Shown: in pieces, positions 55,913 through 64,000 of the stretch
How the letters are laid out: each line of letters starts with the position of its first letter
Numbering within the stretch: position 1 is the first letter of the stretch
Source of the DNA: a bacterium
GTDB lineage: Bacteria; Hinthialibacterota; Hinthialibacteria; Hinthialibacterales; Hinthialibacteraceae
Assembly: GCA_016125385.1 (NCBI GenBank)
Contig: WGLV01000013.1
Coordinates: 90,006 to 154,005, forward strand
Reading direction: 5' to 3'
Length of the DNA: 64,000 nucleotides
Made by a program: the position numbers and the translations under genes
The notes under the pieces: generated by a model
Databases searched by the model: none
What the model was told of the DNA's origin: nothing
The model's input: the letters and a program-made list of their open reading frames with translations, nothing else

Positions 55913-55944
55913 GTTTCCTTCGCGCCAACACCCCATAACAACAC

Positions 55945-55986
55945 CCCCCGCTTATGCCGGTCAACGAGCACAAGCGGGGGCTTTTA
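55945..55986 (+). terminator. Intrinsic terminator after lemA
   Basis: CCCCCGCTT at 55945-55953 pairs with AAGCGGGGG at 55972-55980 over an 18-base loop, followed by CTTTTA. Confidence 0.75.
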
Positions 55987-56014
55987 TTATGTGTGAATCA
56001 AATAAAAGCAATAA

Positions 56015-56101
56015 AGCATCCGGATCAACGATCAGGGGCGTATCCGATTTATCTGGGAGGGAACCGACGCATCCGAAGTCGAAATCGTCGATTATCATTG
56101 A
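56015..56101 (+). pseudogene. Vestige of a HigB-type toxin gene (C-terminal end only)
   Basis: Between the lemA terminator and higA, the frame at 56015-56101 reads SIRINDQGRIRFIWEG and ends EVEIVDYH followed by TGA. This is the typical C-terminal end of HigB/RelE-type toxins of the HigBA type. A stop codon (TAA 56012-56014) lies directly before it, so the front two thirds is lost. The piece lies 13 bases before higA, exactly where the toxin stop would be in a HigBA operon. It cannot make a toxin. The original promoter was presumably lost with the 5' end. Confidence 0.85.
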
Positions 56102-56114
56102 GAGGATAATTGCA

Positions 56115-56420
56115 ATGGCTCTGCTGAAGAATCCACACCCGGGCGATATATTGCTCGAAGAGTTTTTAGCCCCCTCAGGGTTGTCTCAAAACGCATTAGC
56201 AAAAGCAATCGGCGTCCCCGCGAACCGCATTAATGCAATCGTCCGAGGTCAACGAAGCATTACCGCGGATACGGACTTACGCCTCTCGCGCTTTTTTGGT
56301 TTATCTGAAGGATACTGGCTGCGCTTGCAGAACGCCTGCGATATCATGGAAGCGCAACGTATATCTGGAGATTCGATCCGCCGCATTAAACCTCAGGCTG
56401 AACCTACAGCCCACGCATGA
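56115..56420 (+). CDS. higA: HigA-type antitoxin (XRE family)
   Basis: 101 residues. ALLKNPHPGDILLEEFLAP and the helix-turn-helix LSQNALAKAIGVPANRINAI, followed by FFGLSEGYWLRLQNACDI, are the HigA family signature. It binds DNA and normally neutralises HigB. GAGAGG before ATG 56115 is the ribosome site; the frame upstream to 55989 belongs to the toxin remnant and terminator. With its partner broken it is an orphan, and may now act only as a regulator. Confidence 0.9.
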   Translation: MALLKNPHPGDILLEEFLAPSGLSQNALAKAIGVPANRINAIVRGQRSITADTDLRLSRFFGLSEGYWLRLQNACDIMEAQRISGDSIRRIKPQAEPTAHA

Positions 56421-56478
56421 CTCGTTGAGTAAAATTATGTTTCTCGCAAAGCAACGTTCGTCTTAATAACGCCCTCAC

Positions 56479-57495
56479 TCACCCCTTCGCGCGTTGTTGA
56501 AGCGCGGTGAGCACGCCCAGCGCGGCCCCGCTTTCAAGCGACTGTCGCGCCAGTACGACTCCCTCGCGCAATGACGGCGCCCGCTCCGCCACGGTCAGCG
56601 CCGCCCCCGCGTTCAGCAGCGACGCGGCGCACATGGGGCCGTGCTCTTCGTTGCGTAAAATCGCCATCGTAATCGCCGCGTTTCGCTCGGGGTCGCCGCC
56701 CTGTAATTCCTGAATATCGCAGACCGGCAATCCGGCTTCATCAGGGTGAATGTCAAACACACGCACCGCGCCGTTCGAGACTTCGGCGATTCGGCTTGCG
56801 CCGGTGAGCGAGACTTCATCGAGGCCGCCCGCGCCGTGAGCCACCCAGGCGCGCTTGACGCCCAGGCGCAGCAGGCAGTTGGCGTAGAGCTCCAGCCGGG
56901 CGCCGTCTCCCACGCCCACCAGTTGGTAATCGGGCCGCGCCGGGTTGGTCAGCGGTCCGAGAAAGTTGAAGATGGTGCGAAAACCGAGTTCAGCCCGCAC
57001 CGGCCCGGCGAACTTCATCGCGGGATGAACCACGCGGGCGAACAGAACCGCCATGCCGGTTTCGTCCAACGTCGCGGCGATGTTTTCGGGCTCCTGATTG
57101 ATGTCGACGCCCAGCCGCTCCAGCAGATCGATGCTTCCGCACCGGCTTGACGCGGATCGATTGCCATGCTTGGCCACCGGAGCCCCGGCTCCCGCGACGA
57201 TAAACGCCGTGGTGGTCGAGATGTTAAACGTCCCGCTGCCGTCTCCGCCGGTTCCGCAGGTATCGATCACGCCCTCGCGATGATGCGCGACCGCCAGCGC
57301 GTGTGAGCGCATTGCGCGCGCCGCCCCCACGATCTCGTCAAGCGTTTCGCCTCTGGCTCGCAGAGCGGTGAGCAGCGCGCCAACCTGCACCGGCGTCAGT
57401 TCGCCGGACATGATCGACGAAATCGCTTCACCGGATTGATCTTCACTGAGCGCTTCGCCCGCCAGCAGACGGTTCATGACTTCGGCGAATGACAT
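56479..57495 (-). CDS. trpD: Anthranilate phosphoribosyltransferase
   Basis: 338 residues. DTCGTGGDGSGTFNIST, VAKHGNRSASSRCGSIDLLE and FNFLGPLTNPA bind phosphoribosyl pyrophosphate and anthranilate in the tryptophan pathway. ATG 57495 has AGAGG six bases upstream; ATG 57501 and the longer frame to 57783 are not supported. trpC is at 44527, 11 kb away, so the pathway genes are scattered. The gene before it on the same strand is a small membrane protein. Confidence 0.94.
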   Translation of the reverse strand: MSFAEVMNRLLAGEALSEDQSGEAISSIMSGELTPVQVGALLTALRARGETLDEIVGAARAMRSHALAVAHHREGVIDTCGTGGDGSGTFNISTTTAFIVAGAGAPVAKHGNRSASSRCGSIDLLERLGVDINQEPENIAATLDETGMAVLFARVVHPAMKFAGPVRAELGFRTIFNFLGPLTNPARPDYQLVGVGDGARLELYANCLLRLGVKRAWVAHGAGGLDEVSLTGASRIAEVSNGAVRVFDIHPDEAGLPVCDIQELQGGDPERNAAITMAILRNEEHGPMCAASLLNAGAALTVAERAPSLREGVVLARQSLESGAALGVLTALQQRAKG

Positions 57496-57590
57496 GGGCA
57501 TCCTCTTTTCGTCAATACGGAAATATCCACGCCGGACCGTCCGGCGTAGAATACGATGATTTGATCTGGTTTGGGAATTGGTATATCGGA

Positions 57591-57851
57591 TTATCCGCGC
57601 CGCTTCAAGTGAAACAGCAGGCGTCCACAGCTGTGAACCGCGAATCCAAAGGCGAGCAGACTGGCGGCGAGAAGAATCTGGACATTCAACACCATCAGCA
57701 GAAAGCCGACAAACGCGATCGCCGCGCCCAGCACCTGAAGCCCAGCGCGGTGATACAGCACGATCAACATGCCTGAAACCCACACCGCCGCGCTGCCGAA
57801 AACCGCCGTCATGCCAGGCCCGTAGGCTTGAGTTACGTTGTCCAGAATCAT
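57591..57851 (-). CDS. Small three-helix membrane protein
   Basis: 86 residues. Three hydrophobic segments (MTAVFGSAAVWVSGMLIVLY, LQVLGAAIAFVGFLLMVL, ILLAASLLAFGFAVHSC) and a basic end (LLFHLKRRG). GAGGG eight bases before ATG 57851 is a sound ribosome site. No family recognised. It stands between trpD and the fused glycosyltransferase, all on the minus strand. Confidence 0.6.
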   Translation of the reverse strand: MILDNVTQAYGPGMTAVFGSAAVWVSGMLIVLYHRAGLQVLGAAIAFVGFLLMVLNVQILLAASLLAFGFAVHSCGRLLFHLKRRG

Positions 57852-57946
57852 GGTGATACCCTCATGGATATCATATCACAAAATCTCCCGGGCGGCTGAG
57901 AGTCAATTCGATATTCCGTATTTCCGTCTGGATGAAAATCAGGAGT

Positions 57947-60040
57947 TTAATACGCGCCTTTGCCAAAGAGGACCACGGGGATGGTTTTGAGCAGGATAAT
58001 GATATCGAAAAGCAACGACTGGTTCTGAATATAGTAAAAATCGTATTCCAGATTGGTATGCAGAGGCAGGTCCTTGCGTCCGCTGATCTGCCACAGGCCG
58101 GTGATGCCGGGCAGCACCGAAAGCCGCTGACGTTGCCACGGTTCATAGTTATTGACGATAAACGGCATCTCGGGCCGCGGCCCCACCATGCTCATCTCGC
58201 CGCGTAATACATTCCATAGTTGGGGAAGCTCGTCGAGACTCGTCCTGCGCAGAAAACGCCCGATGTAGGGCAACACGCGCGGATCATCCTTGCGGATCGG
58301 CGCTTCAGCGTACTCGTTCACATTACGGAACATGGTGCGGAATTTGAACATGATGAATGGCTTACCGTCCTTACCGATCCGCTCGTGACGAAAGATGGTC
58401 GTCCCGTTTGAACTGAACCGGATCAGCAGACAGATCACCGGAAAGAACGGCAACGTCATCAACAGCAATCCGCTGGCCAGCGCGATGTCGAGCGCGCGTT
58501 TACAGCTTGTCTCAAAGCCTGAAAGAGTCCGTTTGCGAAGCGCCTTGAAGGGGATGTCGTCGTCGCTGTCGAACAGGGCGCCGTCGGTGATCATGCCGAA
58601 CATATCGGTCAGGATGTTGTACTGTCGAACCGAGGTGGTCTCGCCGCACGAAACCACCAGATTCAGCAGGTCGCGTTTGTCCATGCGCTGTTCGGCGAAA
58701 AACACTTCATCCACCGCCAGGTTTTTCGCCCACTCGGCCAGTTGCGCCACCGGGCCCAGAATCGGCGCGCCCGCCAGCGCGGCGCCCGGAGCCGCGTCGT
58801 CGGCCAGTACGCCCAACACCTCGTACTTGCCGCGCGGCTGCATCTTGAGCCGCTGAATCACCTTGCCGGCGTGATCGCCGCCGCCCACGACCAGAGCGCG
58901 CACCCGGCCGATGCCTTCTTCGTACAGTTTGCGCTCCATATACGACCAGGTCATGCGCGAAGCCAGAATCAACACGAATGCGATCGCGGCGGACAGCAAA
59001 AGCACCGCCCGGCCCGGATCGAGTTCCTTTAACAGAAACGCGATGGCCATTGAAGAAATCAGAAACAGAAAAACCATCTTGACAATGTTAGATAGTTCAT
59101 CGAGCGCGGCGGTCAGATACTGCCGCCGGTAGAGATCGAGCGAGGCGCAGATCACGATCCAGACCGTCACCACGATGGGCAACGCGTACAGATAATTCAT
59201 GAAGGGGTTGAGCGGCTTCTGAAGCGCGGAAGGCAGAAACCCTAATGTGGGGAAGATTTCAGCGCGAACGAAATACGCCGAGATCCACGCCAGCGACACC
59301 ATCAGCGCGTCGGTGATAACCAGCGCGCCCACACGGAACGTGAATAGGATGTTGCCCAACAGATAACGCTTCCACAAGCGGCGGGGTTCGAGACACAGTC
59401 GCCAGAGCCACTCCAGACCGGCTTTTCTCATCCACACCGGCGCTCGCTGAATTCCCCGTGCGGTGTAGTCGAGCAGTCCGCCCACGCCCCACGCGACCGA
59501 TACGCCCAGTTCCTTGAGATGCTCGCGGATCCAGAGCTCCTGTTTGGGAGCGCCCATGCCGACGATAAGAATATCGGGTTGCGCCGCTTTGATCTCTTCG
59601 ATCACGGCGGCCTCATCTTCATCTTTGAAATAACCGTGATGGCTGCCGACGATGTTGAGCCCGGGGTGACGCTCGACGAAGGCTTCCGCCGCGCCCTGAG
59701 CCACGCCGGGTTCGCCCCCCAGCAGGAAAATGCGGTACTGTTTTTCGACCGCCCGGCGGCAGAACTCGGGCAACAGGTCGTTCGCGTTCAACCGTTCGGG
59801 CAGCGGGTGGCCAAACAGGCGAGACGCCCACACCACGCCCATTCCATCGGCGTAAACCAGATCCGATCCGGCGATGGTTTCACGATAGGCGCGATCAGAC
59901 CAGCATTTATTCAGACAGTCGGCGTTAAGGTATGAAACCTGATGAGGTATGCGGGAATGAACGAATTCATCGATACGGCCCAGAAATTCATCGGCCGTCA
60001 ACGAATCGATATCAATGCCCATCAAACGGCTTCGCACCAT
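57947..60040 (-). CDS. Fused GT26 (WecG/TagA) glycosyltransferase and polyprenyl-phosphate phosphoglycosyl transferase
   Basis: 697 residues. Residues 1 to about 225 are a GT26 enzyme: [54 protein letters not shown] and [15 protein letters not shown]. Then come four to five membrane helices (about 235-380), a Rossmann-like region ([19 protein letters not shown]), and a C-terminal phosphoglycosyl transferase ([54 protein letters not shown]) with the catalytic Asp-Glu pair. The second enzyme loads the first sugar on undecaprenyl phosphate; the first would add the next sugar. Both halves look intact. Confidence 0.9.
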   Translation of the reverse strand: MVRSRLMGIDIDSLTADEFLGRIDEFVHSRIPHQVSYLNADCLNKCWSDRAYRETIAGSDLVYADGMGVVWASRLFGHPLPERLNANDLLPEFCRRAVEKQYRIFLLGGEPGVAQGAAEAFVERHPGLNIVGSHHGYFKDEDEAAVIEEIKAAQPDILIVGMGAPKQELWIREHLKELGVSVAWGVGGLLDYTARGIQRAPVWMRKAGLEWLWRLCLEPRRLWKRYLLGNILFTFRVGALVITDALMVSLAWISAYFVRAEIFPTLGFLPSALQKPLNPFMNYLYALPIVVTVWIVICASLDLYRRQYLTAALDELSNIVKMVFLFLISSMAIAFLLKELDPGRAVLLLSAAIAFVLILASRMTWSYMERKLYEEGIGRVRALVVGGGDHAGKVIQRLKMQPRGKYEVLGVLADDAAPGAALAGAPILGPVAQLAEWAKNLAVDEVFFAEQRMDKRDLLNLVVSCGETTSVRQYNILTDMFGMITDGALFDSDDDIPFKALRKRTLSGFETSCKRALDIALASGLLLMTLPFFPVICLLIRFSSNGTTIFRHERIGKDGKPFIMFKFRTMFRNVNEYAEAPIRKDDPRVLPYIGRFLRRTSLDELPQLWNVLRGEMSMVGPRPEMPFIVNNYEPWQRQRLSVLPGITGLWQISGRKDLPLHTNLEYDFYYIQNQSLLFDIIILLKTIPVVLFGKGAY

Positions 60041-60323
60041 GGCGAAAACAACTCCAGAGCCTCATCGGGCTCGCGGGTTTCAGATTAAAGGATTGCAAGT
60101 GGTTTAGTATATTACGCTTCCACTCGTGTTGAAGCGCCGCGAGGCCTGAATGGCTCTCACACCACTCCGGGGAAGTTCCTTGACTCATGCCTCATGGACG
60201 GTATGATGAATGTTGCTGCCTATGAGGGAGAAAGCGTTTCTTTTTAAACGCCAATCCGTTATCACCGCGTACAGCGGGCGCAGTCGCCGCAGTGGCAACC
60301 CCTCATCAGCAAGGAGACGAATC

Positions 60324-60530
60324 ATGCCGTGGAACATGGGACCTTGGGAACTCGCGATTATTCTCGTCATTGTGCTTCTTCTTTTTGGAGCCAAACGACT
60401 GCCTGAAATGGGCAAATCGCTCGGAACAGGCATCCGCGAGTTCAAAAAATCGCTCAGCGCGATTAATGAAGACGACGAAAAAGACAAGAAGGAAGCCTCA
60501 TCGCAGATTGAGGACAAAAAAGAAGCCTGA
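60324..60530 (+). CDS. tatA: Twin-arginine translocase subunit TatA/E
   Basis: 68 residues. One helix ([20 protein letters not shown]) with the FGxxKLPE motif, an amphipathic helix ([18 protein letters not shown]) and a charged tail. TatA forms the Tat pore with TatC, which is not in the window. AAGGAG seven bases before ATG 60324 fixes the start; the frame to 60210 is not used. It suits the Tat signals on the oxidoreductase at 53019 and the pyruvyl transferase at 34458. Confidence 0.94.
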   Translation: MPWNMGPWELAIILVIVLLLFGAKRLPEMGKSLGTGIREFKKSLSAINEDDEKDKKEASSQIEDKKEA

Positions 60531-60570
60531 GCCCGTTGACGCAGGTTACAACGTTGAAACACGACAACAA

Positions 60571-60599
60571 AACCCCTGGCTGGTTCGCCAGGGGTTTTT
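60571..60599 (+). terminator. Intrinsic terminator after tatA
   Basis: AACCCCTGGC at 60571-60580, loop TGGTTC, then GCCAGGGGTT at 60587-60596, ending in TTT to 60599. Ten perfect base pairs. Confidence 0.9.
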
Positions 60600-60754
60600 C
60601 TCGTTCTTGTACGATGTTCTGAGAAGCGCTTCAATCTGCTTGAAGCATCTTTGATATTTCAGACCCCGAATCCCCGATAAGCCAAAGGCTATTTGAATGT
60701 TCCAAGTCGATTGGGTGGATTCAAGACCGCTGATTTGAGTAAGGGGCCCATGCG

Positions 60755-61429
60755 ATGGCGATCAAGATACAAACGATGCAGATTGGCGACGTCGCCGTGA
60801 TAACCATCACTGGCGATTTCGACTCGCGAAGCAATCAACATCTTGATAAAACCCTCAAGACGCTTTCGATCAGCGGCGTCTGCAAAATCGTTCTGGACGT
60901 CTCGTCGTTGCGATTCATCGGAAACCAGACCGTCAGCGTTCTGATCTCGAATCTCAAAGAGTTGCGCGCCGCCGGCGGCAATATCAAAATCCTCAATCCG
61001 CAGCGCCAGGTCATCGATTATCTCAAACAGAATCGCATCTTCGAGATTTTTGAGATATTCCCGTCACGCGCTGAAGCGGTAAATTCATACAAGACCGGTA
61101 AAGGCGCTCTCTCCGCCGAAGAGCTCGACAAAACCGCGCCCGCCAGGGCCGGCGAGGCGCCGTCTTTCTCCGAAGCCCCATCGCCCAGGCCAAGCGCGGC
61201 GGCGCGATTCGCTTCAACGGGTCCACAGCCGCCCGCTCAGGATGCCACAAGCGCGCGCGCAAAATTTGAAACCGATGAAGTGCTCTACGCCAACAGCTGC
61301 ATGCTGACCGCTCTGGTGAAACTGCTTGAAAAGAAAAAAGTGATCACCGCCGGCGAAGCCAGGGAGCTGCTTCAATTCGAACCCATGGCTCAGGCCAATG
61401 ACGAAAACCCCGACGCCTCCTCTCAATAA
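60755..61429 (+). CDS. STAS-domain protein with extended tail
   Basis: 224 residues. Residues 1-110 are a STAS domain: VAVITITGDFDSRSN, CKIVLDVSSLRFIGNQTVSV and NIKILNPQRQVID. The phospho-site Ser seen in many antagonists is replaced by Asn (IGNQTV), so kinase control may be absent. A Pro/Ala/Ser linker leads to a helical C-terminal part (YANSCMLTALVKLLEKKKVI) of unknown type. AAGGGG eight bases before ATG 60755 is the ribosome site. It lies before the arginine decarboxylase on the same strand. Confidence 0.85.
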   Translation: MAIKIQTMQIGDVAVITITGDFDSRSNQHLDKTLKTLSISGVCKIVLDVSSLRFIGNQTVSVLISNLKELRAAGGNIKILNPQRQVIDYLKQNRIFEIFEIFPSRAEAVNSYKTGKGALSAEELDKTAPARAGEAPSFSEAPSPRPSAAARFASTGPQPPAQDATSARAKFETDEVLYANSCMLTALVKLLEKKKVITAGEARELLQFEPMAQANDENPDASSQ

Positions 61430-61600
61430 TCACCCGCACCGGTCTTTCACGAACGAAAATCGATGCAAGGCGGAAAAAAGGGCTTGTAAGACTCTCGCGA
61501 GAACAATACCATTGAAACCGTTTTGCGGCGGACCATCCGCCGCCGCGGCGCCGGAGCCAGCCGCTTCAGGCGATTCCCAGGTGGAAGGAATATCGAAACG

Positions 61601-62152
61601 ATGAGTGTATTGATTCCCAAACGGATGTTTTTCACCAAAGGCGTCGGCTTTCACAAAGAAGAGCTGCGTTCGTATGAATTGGCTTTGCGCGACGCCGGTA
61701 TCGCGGTATGCAATCTGGTGAGCGTTTCCAGCATTTTCCCGCCTGGGTGCAAAATCATCTCCAAGGCGGTTGGCGTAAAAGAGTTAAACCCCGGCGCGAT
61801 CACGTTCGCCGTACAGGCGCGTTGTTCAACCAACGAACCCCGGCGGCAACTGGCGGCCTCAATCGGCCTCGCTCTTCCCGCTCAAAAAGATCATTACGGC
61901 TACTTGAGCGAGTTTCACGGGTTCGGTCTCAGCAGCAGAGAAGCGGGCGACTACGCCGAAGACCTCGCCGCCGCCATGCTGGCCACCACGCTGGGCGTTG
62001 AGTTCGACGAAAACAAATCGTGGGACGAAAAAGAAGAAGTCTTCAAATTCAGCGGCAAGATCGTTCAAACCCGAAATATCACCCAGACGGCGGTCAACAA
62101 GCCGGGTGGTTATACCACCGTCGTCGCGGCGGCCATTCTGCTGTTAGACTGA
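61601..62152 (+). CDS. pdaD: Pyruvoyl-dependent arginine decarboxylase
   Basis: 183 residues. The enzyme makes agmatine for polyamine synthesis. The self-cleavage site is in [14 protein letters not shown] (Ser43-Ser44), where Ser44 becomes the pyruvoyl group. [32 protein letters not shown] and [11 protein letters not shown] match the PvlArgDC family, also found in archaea, chlamydiae and several candidate phyla. AAGGAA before ATG 61601 is the ribosome site; the frame to 61523 is dropped. No other polyamine gene is near. Confidence 0.9.
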   Translation: MSVLIPKRMFFTKGVGFHKEELRSYELALRDAGIAVCNLVSVSSIFPPGCKIISKAVGVKELNPGAITFAVQARCSTNEPRRQLAASIGLALPAQKDHYGYLSEFHGFGLSSREAGDYAEDLAAAMLATTLGVEFDENKSWDEKEEVFKFSGKIVQTRNITQTAVNKPGGYTTVVAAAILLLD

Positions 62153-62177
62153 CCCGTCATTTTCTTTCGGCGAAAGG

Positions 62178-62214
62178 GCGCTTCGGGGCTGACCGCTTCG
62201 AAGCGCTTTCTATT
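62178..62214 (+). terminator. Possible terminator after the arginine decarboxylase
   Basis: GCGCTTC at 62178-62184 pairs with GAAGCGC at 62200-62206, followed by TTTCTATTT. The stem is short and the loop 15 bases, so this is tentative. Confidence 0.4.
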
Positions 62215-62245
62215 TCCATCGCCGGACGGCGCACGCGAGGTTGCA

Positions 62246-63244
62246 ATGACAGTTCTTATCACCGGGGCGGCCGGTTATCTGGGCCAGGCGATACTGCGGG
62301 CGGGCGCCGCGCGCGGCGCCGCCATGCGAGGCCTGATCCATCACGAACCGCCGCCTGAATCCATTCAGGGCGTTGAATGGATCAAGGGCGACGTTACCGA
62401 TCCGGAATCGATGCGGCGCGCGGTGGATGGATGCCGGGCGGTGATCCACGCGGCGGCGTTGGTTTCGATCTGGCGCCGCGACCCCGCCGATTTTTTTCGC
62501 GTCAACGCCGATGGAACTCGCAACGTCTTTCAAGCCGCGTTTAACGCGAGCGTTGAGCGCGTTGTGTTTACCTCATCTTTTTTCGCGCTGGGGCCAGGAA
62601 CAGGCGCGGCGGCCAGTGAAGACCACTGGACGAGTGAAGAACCTCCCACCGCGTATGGACGTTCGAAACGCGAAGCGGAACTGATCGCGCGCGAGTGGGC
62701 GCGCCATCACGATATCGTCACCGTCTATCCGGCGGTGATTTTCGGCCCCGGCCGAAAAACGCAAGGCAACTATATCACACGGGTGGTTCAGGATTTCCGC
62801 CGCAGGCGCATCCCCGGCCTGCTGGGGCCGGGCGACCGCGTCATGACCTTTTCTTACGTCGCTGACGTCGCCGAAGGACACTGGCTGGCGCTGGAAAAGA
62901 GCGAACCGGCGGAGCGCTACATTCTTGGCGGCGAAGACGCATCATTGACTGATTTTTTTGGCATTCTCGAAGAGTTCAGCGGCGTAAAAGCGCCTCGCTG
63001 GGAGATTCCCTACCCCGCCGCGTGGCTGGCCGCCATGCTGGATGAACAGCGCGCGGCGGCGTTCGGCGCGCTTCCCCGCCTGACCCGTGAAACGCTTCGC
63101 GTATATCAACATCACTGGCGATATTCGAGCGCGCGCGCCATGGATAAACTGGGCTACACTCGCACGCCGCTCAAGATGGGCCTGCTTCAGTTGTTTGACG
63201 CCCTGGGATGCCCCGTCCCCGGCGCGCCGGAACGAATCCGTTAA
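62246..63244 (+). CDS. NAD-dependent epimerase/dehydratase (SDR), HpnA-like
   Basis: 332 residues. The extended short-chain dehydrogenase fold opens TVLITGAAGYLGQAIL (GxxGxxG at 7-13); FRVNADGTRNVFQAAF, VVFTSSFFALG and the catalytic Tyr-Lys in AYGRSKREAEL follow, then VYPAVIFGPG. IHAAALVSIWRRDP resembles the hopanoid-associated sugar epimerase HpnA and dihydroflavonol reductase relatives. Substrate unknown. No strong ribosome site at ATG 62246. It is convergent with the sugar-binding protein. Confidence 0.82.
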   Translation: MTVLITGAAGYLGQAILRAGAARGAAMRGLIHHEPPPESIQGVEWIKGDVTDPESMRRAVDGCRAVIHAAALVSIWRRDPADFFRVNADGTRNVFQAAFNASVERVVFTSSFFALGPGTGAAASEDHWTSEEPPTAYGRSKREAELIAREWARHHDIVTVYPAVIFGPGRKTQGNYITRVVQDFRRRRIPGLLGPGDRVMTFSYVADVAEGHWLALEKSEPAERYILGGEDASLTDFFGILEEFSGVKAPRWEIPYPAAWLAAMLDEQRAAAFGALPRLTRETLRVYQHHWRYSSARAMDKLGYTRTPLKMGLLQLFDALGCPVPGAPERIR

Positions 63245-63265
63245 ATCAGCGGCTCGGCCAATCGG

Positions 63266-64000
63266 TCATCGCGTCTCACTCCGTGAGTTTTTTTGAGTCA
63301 CGATGCGCGGGCGTTCCCAATTGGTATCGCGAAACACTTTGTCCGTTGTAAGCCGATCGGCCAGTACACTGACCGCTTCCGCGCCCCACTCCGCCGGTGG
63401 CTTCCCCACCAGCGCGGCGATTCGGCCATCCAAAATCCAATCGTTCCATTCCGGCAGGTTGCCCATCGTCACTACAGTCAGGCCATTCAGCGCATCCAGC
63501 GGCGGGTCGCCCATACAGAGCGGCGCCGGACTCAACCAGATCCACGCGTTGCACTCGGGGTGCTCCTGCTGATAATTACGAATCGCATCCCACACGGGCG
63601 CATCGTCTCCGCCGAACTCCACCACGCCGAGCATGCTCATCAGCCCCCCGCGCGTCTCCATCTCGCGGCGCACCCCGCCGAGCCGTTGCCGCATGACCGG
63701 GTCATCGCCTTTGGGCGCGAGCACGGCGAATCGGACGGCGTCTTCACGCAGCGTCTTGAGCGTACGCACCAGCGCCGTGCCGCATTGTTCATGGTTGTAG
63801 CCAAAATACGCGAGACGAGACGAACCCGGCGCGTCGGAGAGAAACGTTACCACATCGACTCCCGCGCTCGACGCCTCATTGATGGCGGGCCCCGCCAGAG
63901 CGGGATCGTCAACCATCACCACCGCGCCCTGTACGGAACGCCCCGCCAGCGAACGGATCATCTCCGCCTGTTCGGCGGCGTCTTCCGGTTCAAGCCAGAT
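63266..64000 (-). CDS. Periplasmic sugar-binding protein (LacI/RbsB type), N-terminus outside window
   Basis: The frame is open through base 64000, so the first part is missing. VQGAVVMVDDPALAGPAINE, GVDVVTFLSDAPGSSRLAYF, YNHEQCGTALVRTL and FAVLAPKGDDP are the repeating Rossmann strands of periplasmic-binding-protein-like (Peripl_BP_4) proteins. It may be an ABC importer component or the sensor part of a LacI-type regulator; the missing N-terminus would decide. The C-terminal end is complete. Confidence 0.75.
   Translation of the reverse strand: MWLEPEDAAEQAEMIRSLAGRSVQGAVVMVDDPALAGPAINEASSAGVDVVTFLSDAPGSSRLAYFGYNHEQCGTALVRTLKTLREDAVRFAVLAPKGDDPVMRQRLGGVRREMETRGGLMSMLGVVEFGGDDAPVWDAIRNYQQEHPECNAWIWLSPAPLCMGDPPLDALNGLTVVTMGNLPEWNDWILDGRIAALVGKPPAEWGAEAVSVLADRLTTDKVFRDTNWERPRIVTQKNSRSETR

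Overview
The window reads as a GC-rich, densely packed chromosome segment from a diderm (Gram-negative) bacterium. Evidence for an outer envelope is the set of lipoproteins, an O-antigen ligase/polymerase-like protein, an RND/MMPL exporter, a PilB/GspE-type secretion ATPase and Tat-type signal peptides. Gene types such as a Tat-leader Gfo/Idh/MocA oxidoreductase, a DUF2298 (Chlor_Arch_YYY) membrane protein, pyruvoyl-dependent arginine decarboxylase, FGE-domain proteins and scattered trp genes are typical of uncultured candidate phyla. I cannot name the phylum from sequence alone. There is no rRNA, tRNA, CRISPR array or intact mobile element that I can see.

Layout. 1-4.5 kb: end of a STAS protein, then rnc, a radical SAM gene, ruvX and a GT-C glycosyltransferase, all on the plus strand with overlapping ends. 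4.5-12 kb: mostly minus strand, with a Maf-like DUF115 protein, the menaquinone/ubiquinone methyltransferase, a phage-hub-like protein, a TPR lipoprotein, a 29-residue basic protein (plus strand) and two glycosyltransferases. 12-18 kb: a degenerate EAL protein, a Trm112-like protein, a class III aminotransferase and an RND exporter resembling the hopanoid pair HpnO/HpnN. 18-29.5 kb: a double HhH protein, threonine ammonia-lyase, leuS, an ankyrin protein, a NeuB-type synthase, a LOG protein, and a compact lipoylation cluster (free lipoyl domain, lipB, lipA, vanZ). 29.5-42 kb: dnaE, a deacetylase lipoprotein facing a frameshifted pyruvyl transferase, a zinc-ribbon membrane protein, a membrane/O-antigen-ligase pair, rlmD and ggt. 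42-47.4 kb: DUF2298 protein coupled to trpC, then an ADP-ribosylglycohydrolase-fold lipoprotein. 47.4-52.6 kb: an unusual minus-strand cluster of TPR protein, FGE-domain protein and a secretion ATPase fused to an apparent signal peptide and TPR region. 52.6-64 kb: Gfo/Idh/MocA oxidoreductase, DUF3137-like protein plus LemA, higA with a vestige of higB, trpD, a fused GT26/phosphoglycosyl transferase, tatA, STAS protein, arginine decarboxylase, an SDR epimerase and a periplasmic sugar-binding protein cut by the window end.

How the genes fit together. Many genes serve cell-surface glycan assembly (GT-C, DUF115, GT2, GT4, NeuB-like synthase, O-antigen ligase, DUF2298, fused GT26/PGT, pyruvyl transferase, deacetylase), but they are scattered rather than in one locus. 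Core housekeeping genes (rnc, ruvX, leuS, dnaE, lipA, lipB, rlmD, trpC, trpD, tatA) lie between them. The most unusual items are the secretion ATPase with an export signal, the GT26/PGT fusion, the stand-alone lipoyl domain beside lipB-lipA, the higB vestige, a repeated two-block intergenic motif with fixed spacing, and two probable frameshifts in adjacent convergent genes.
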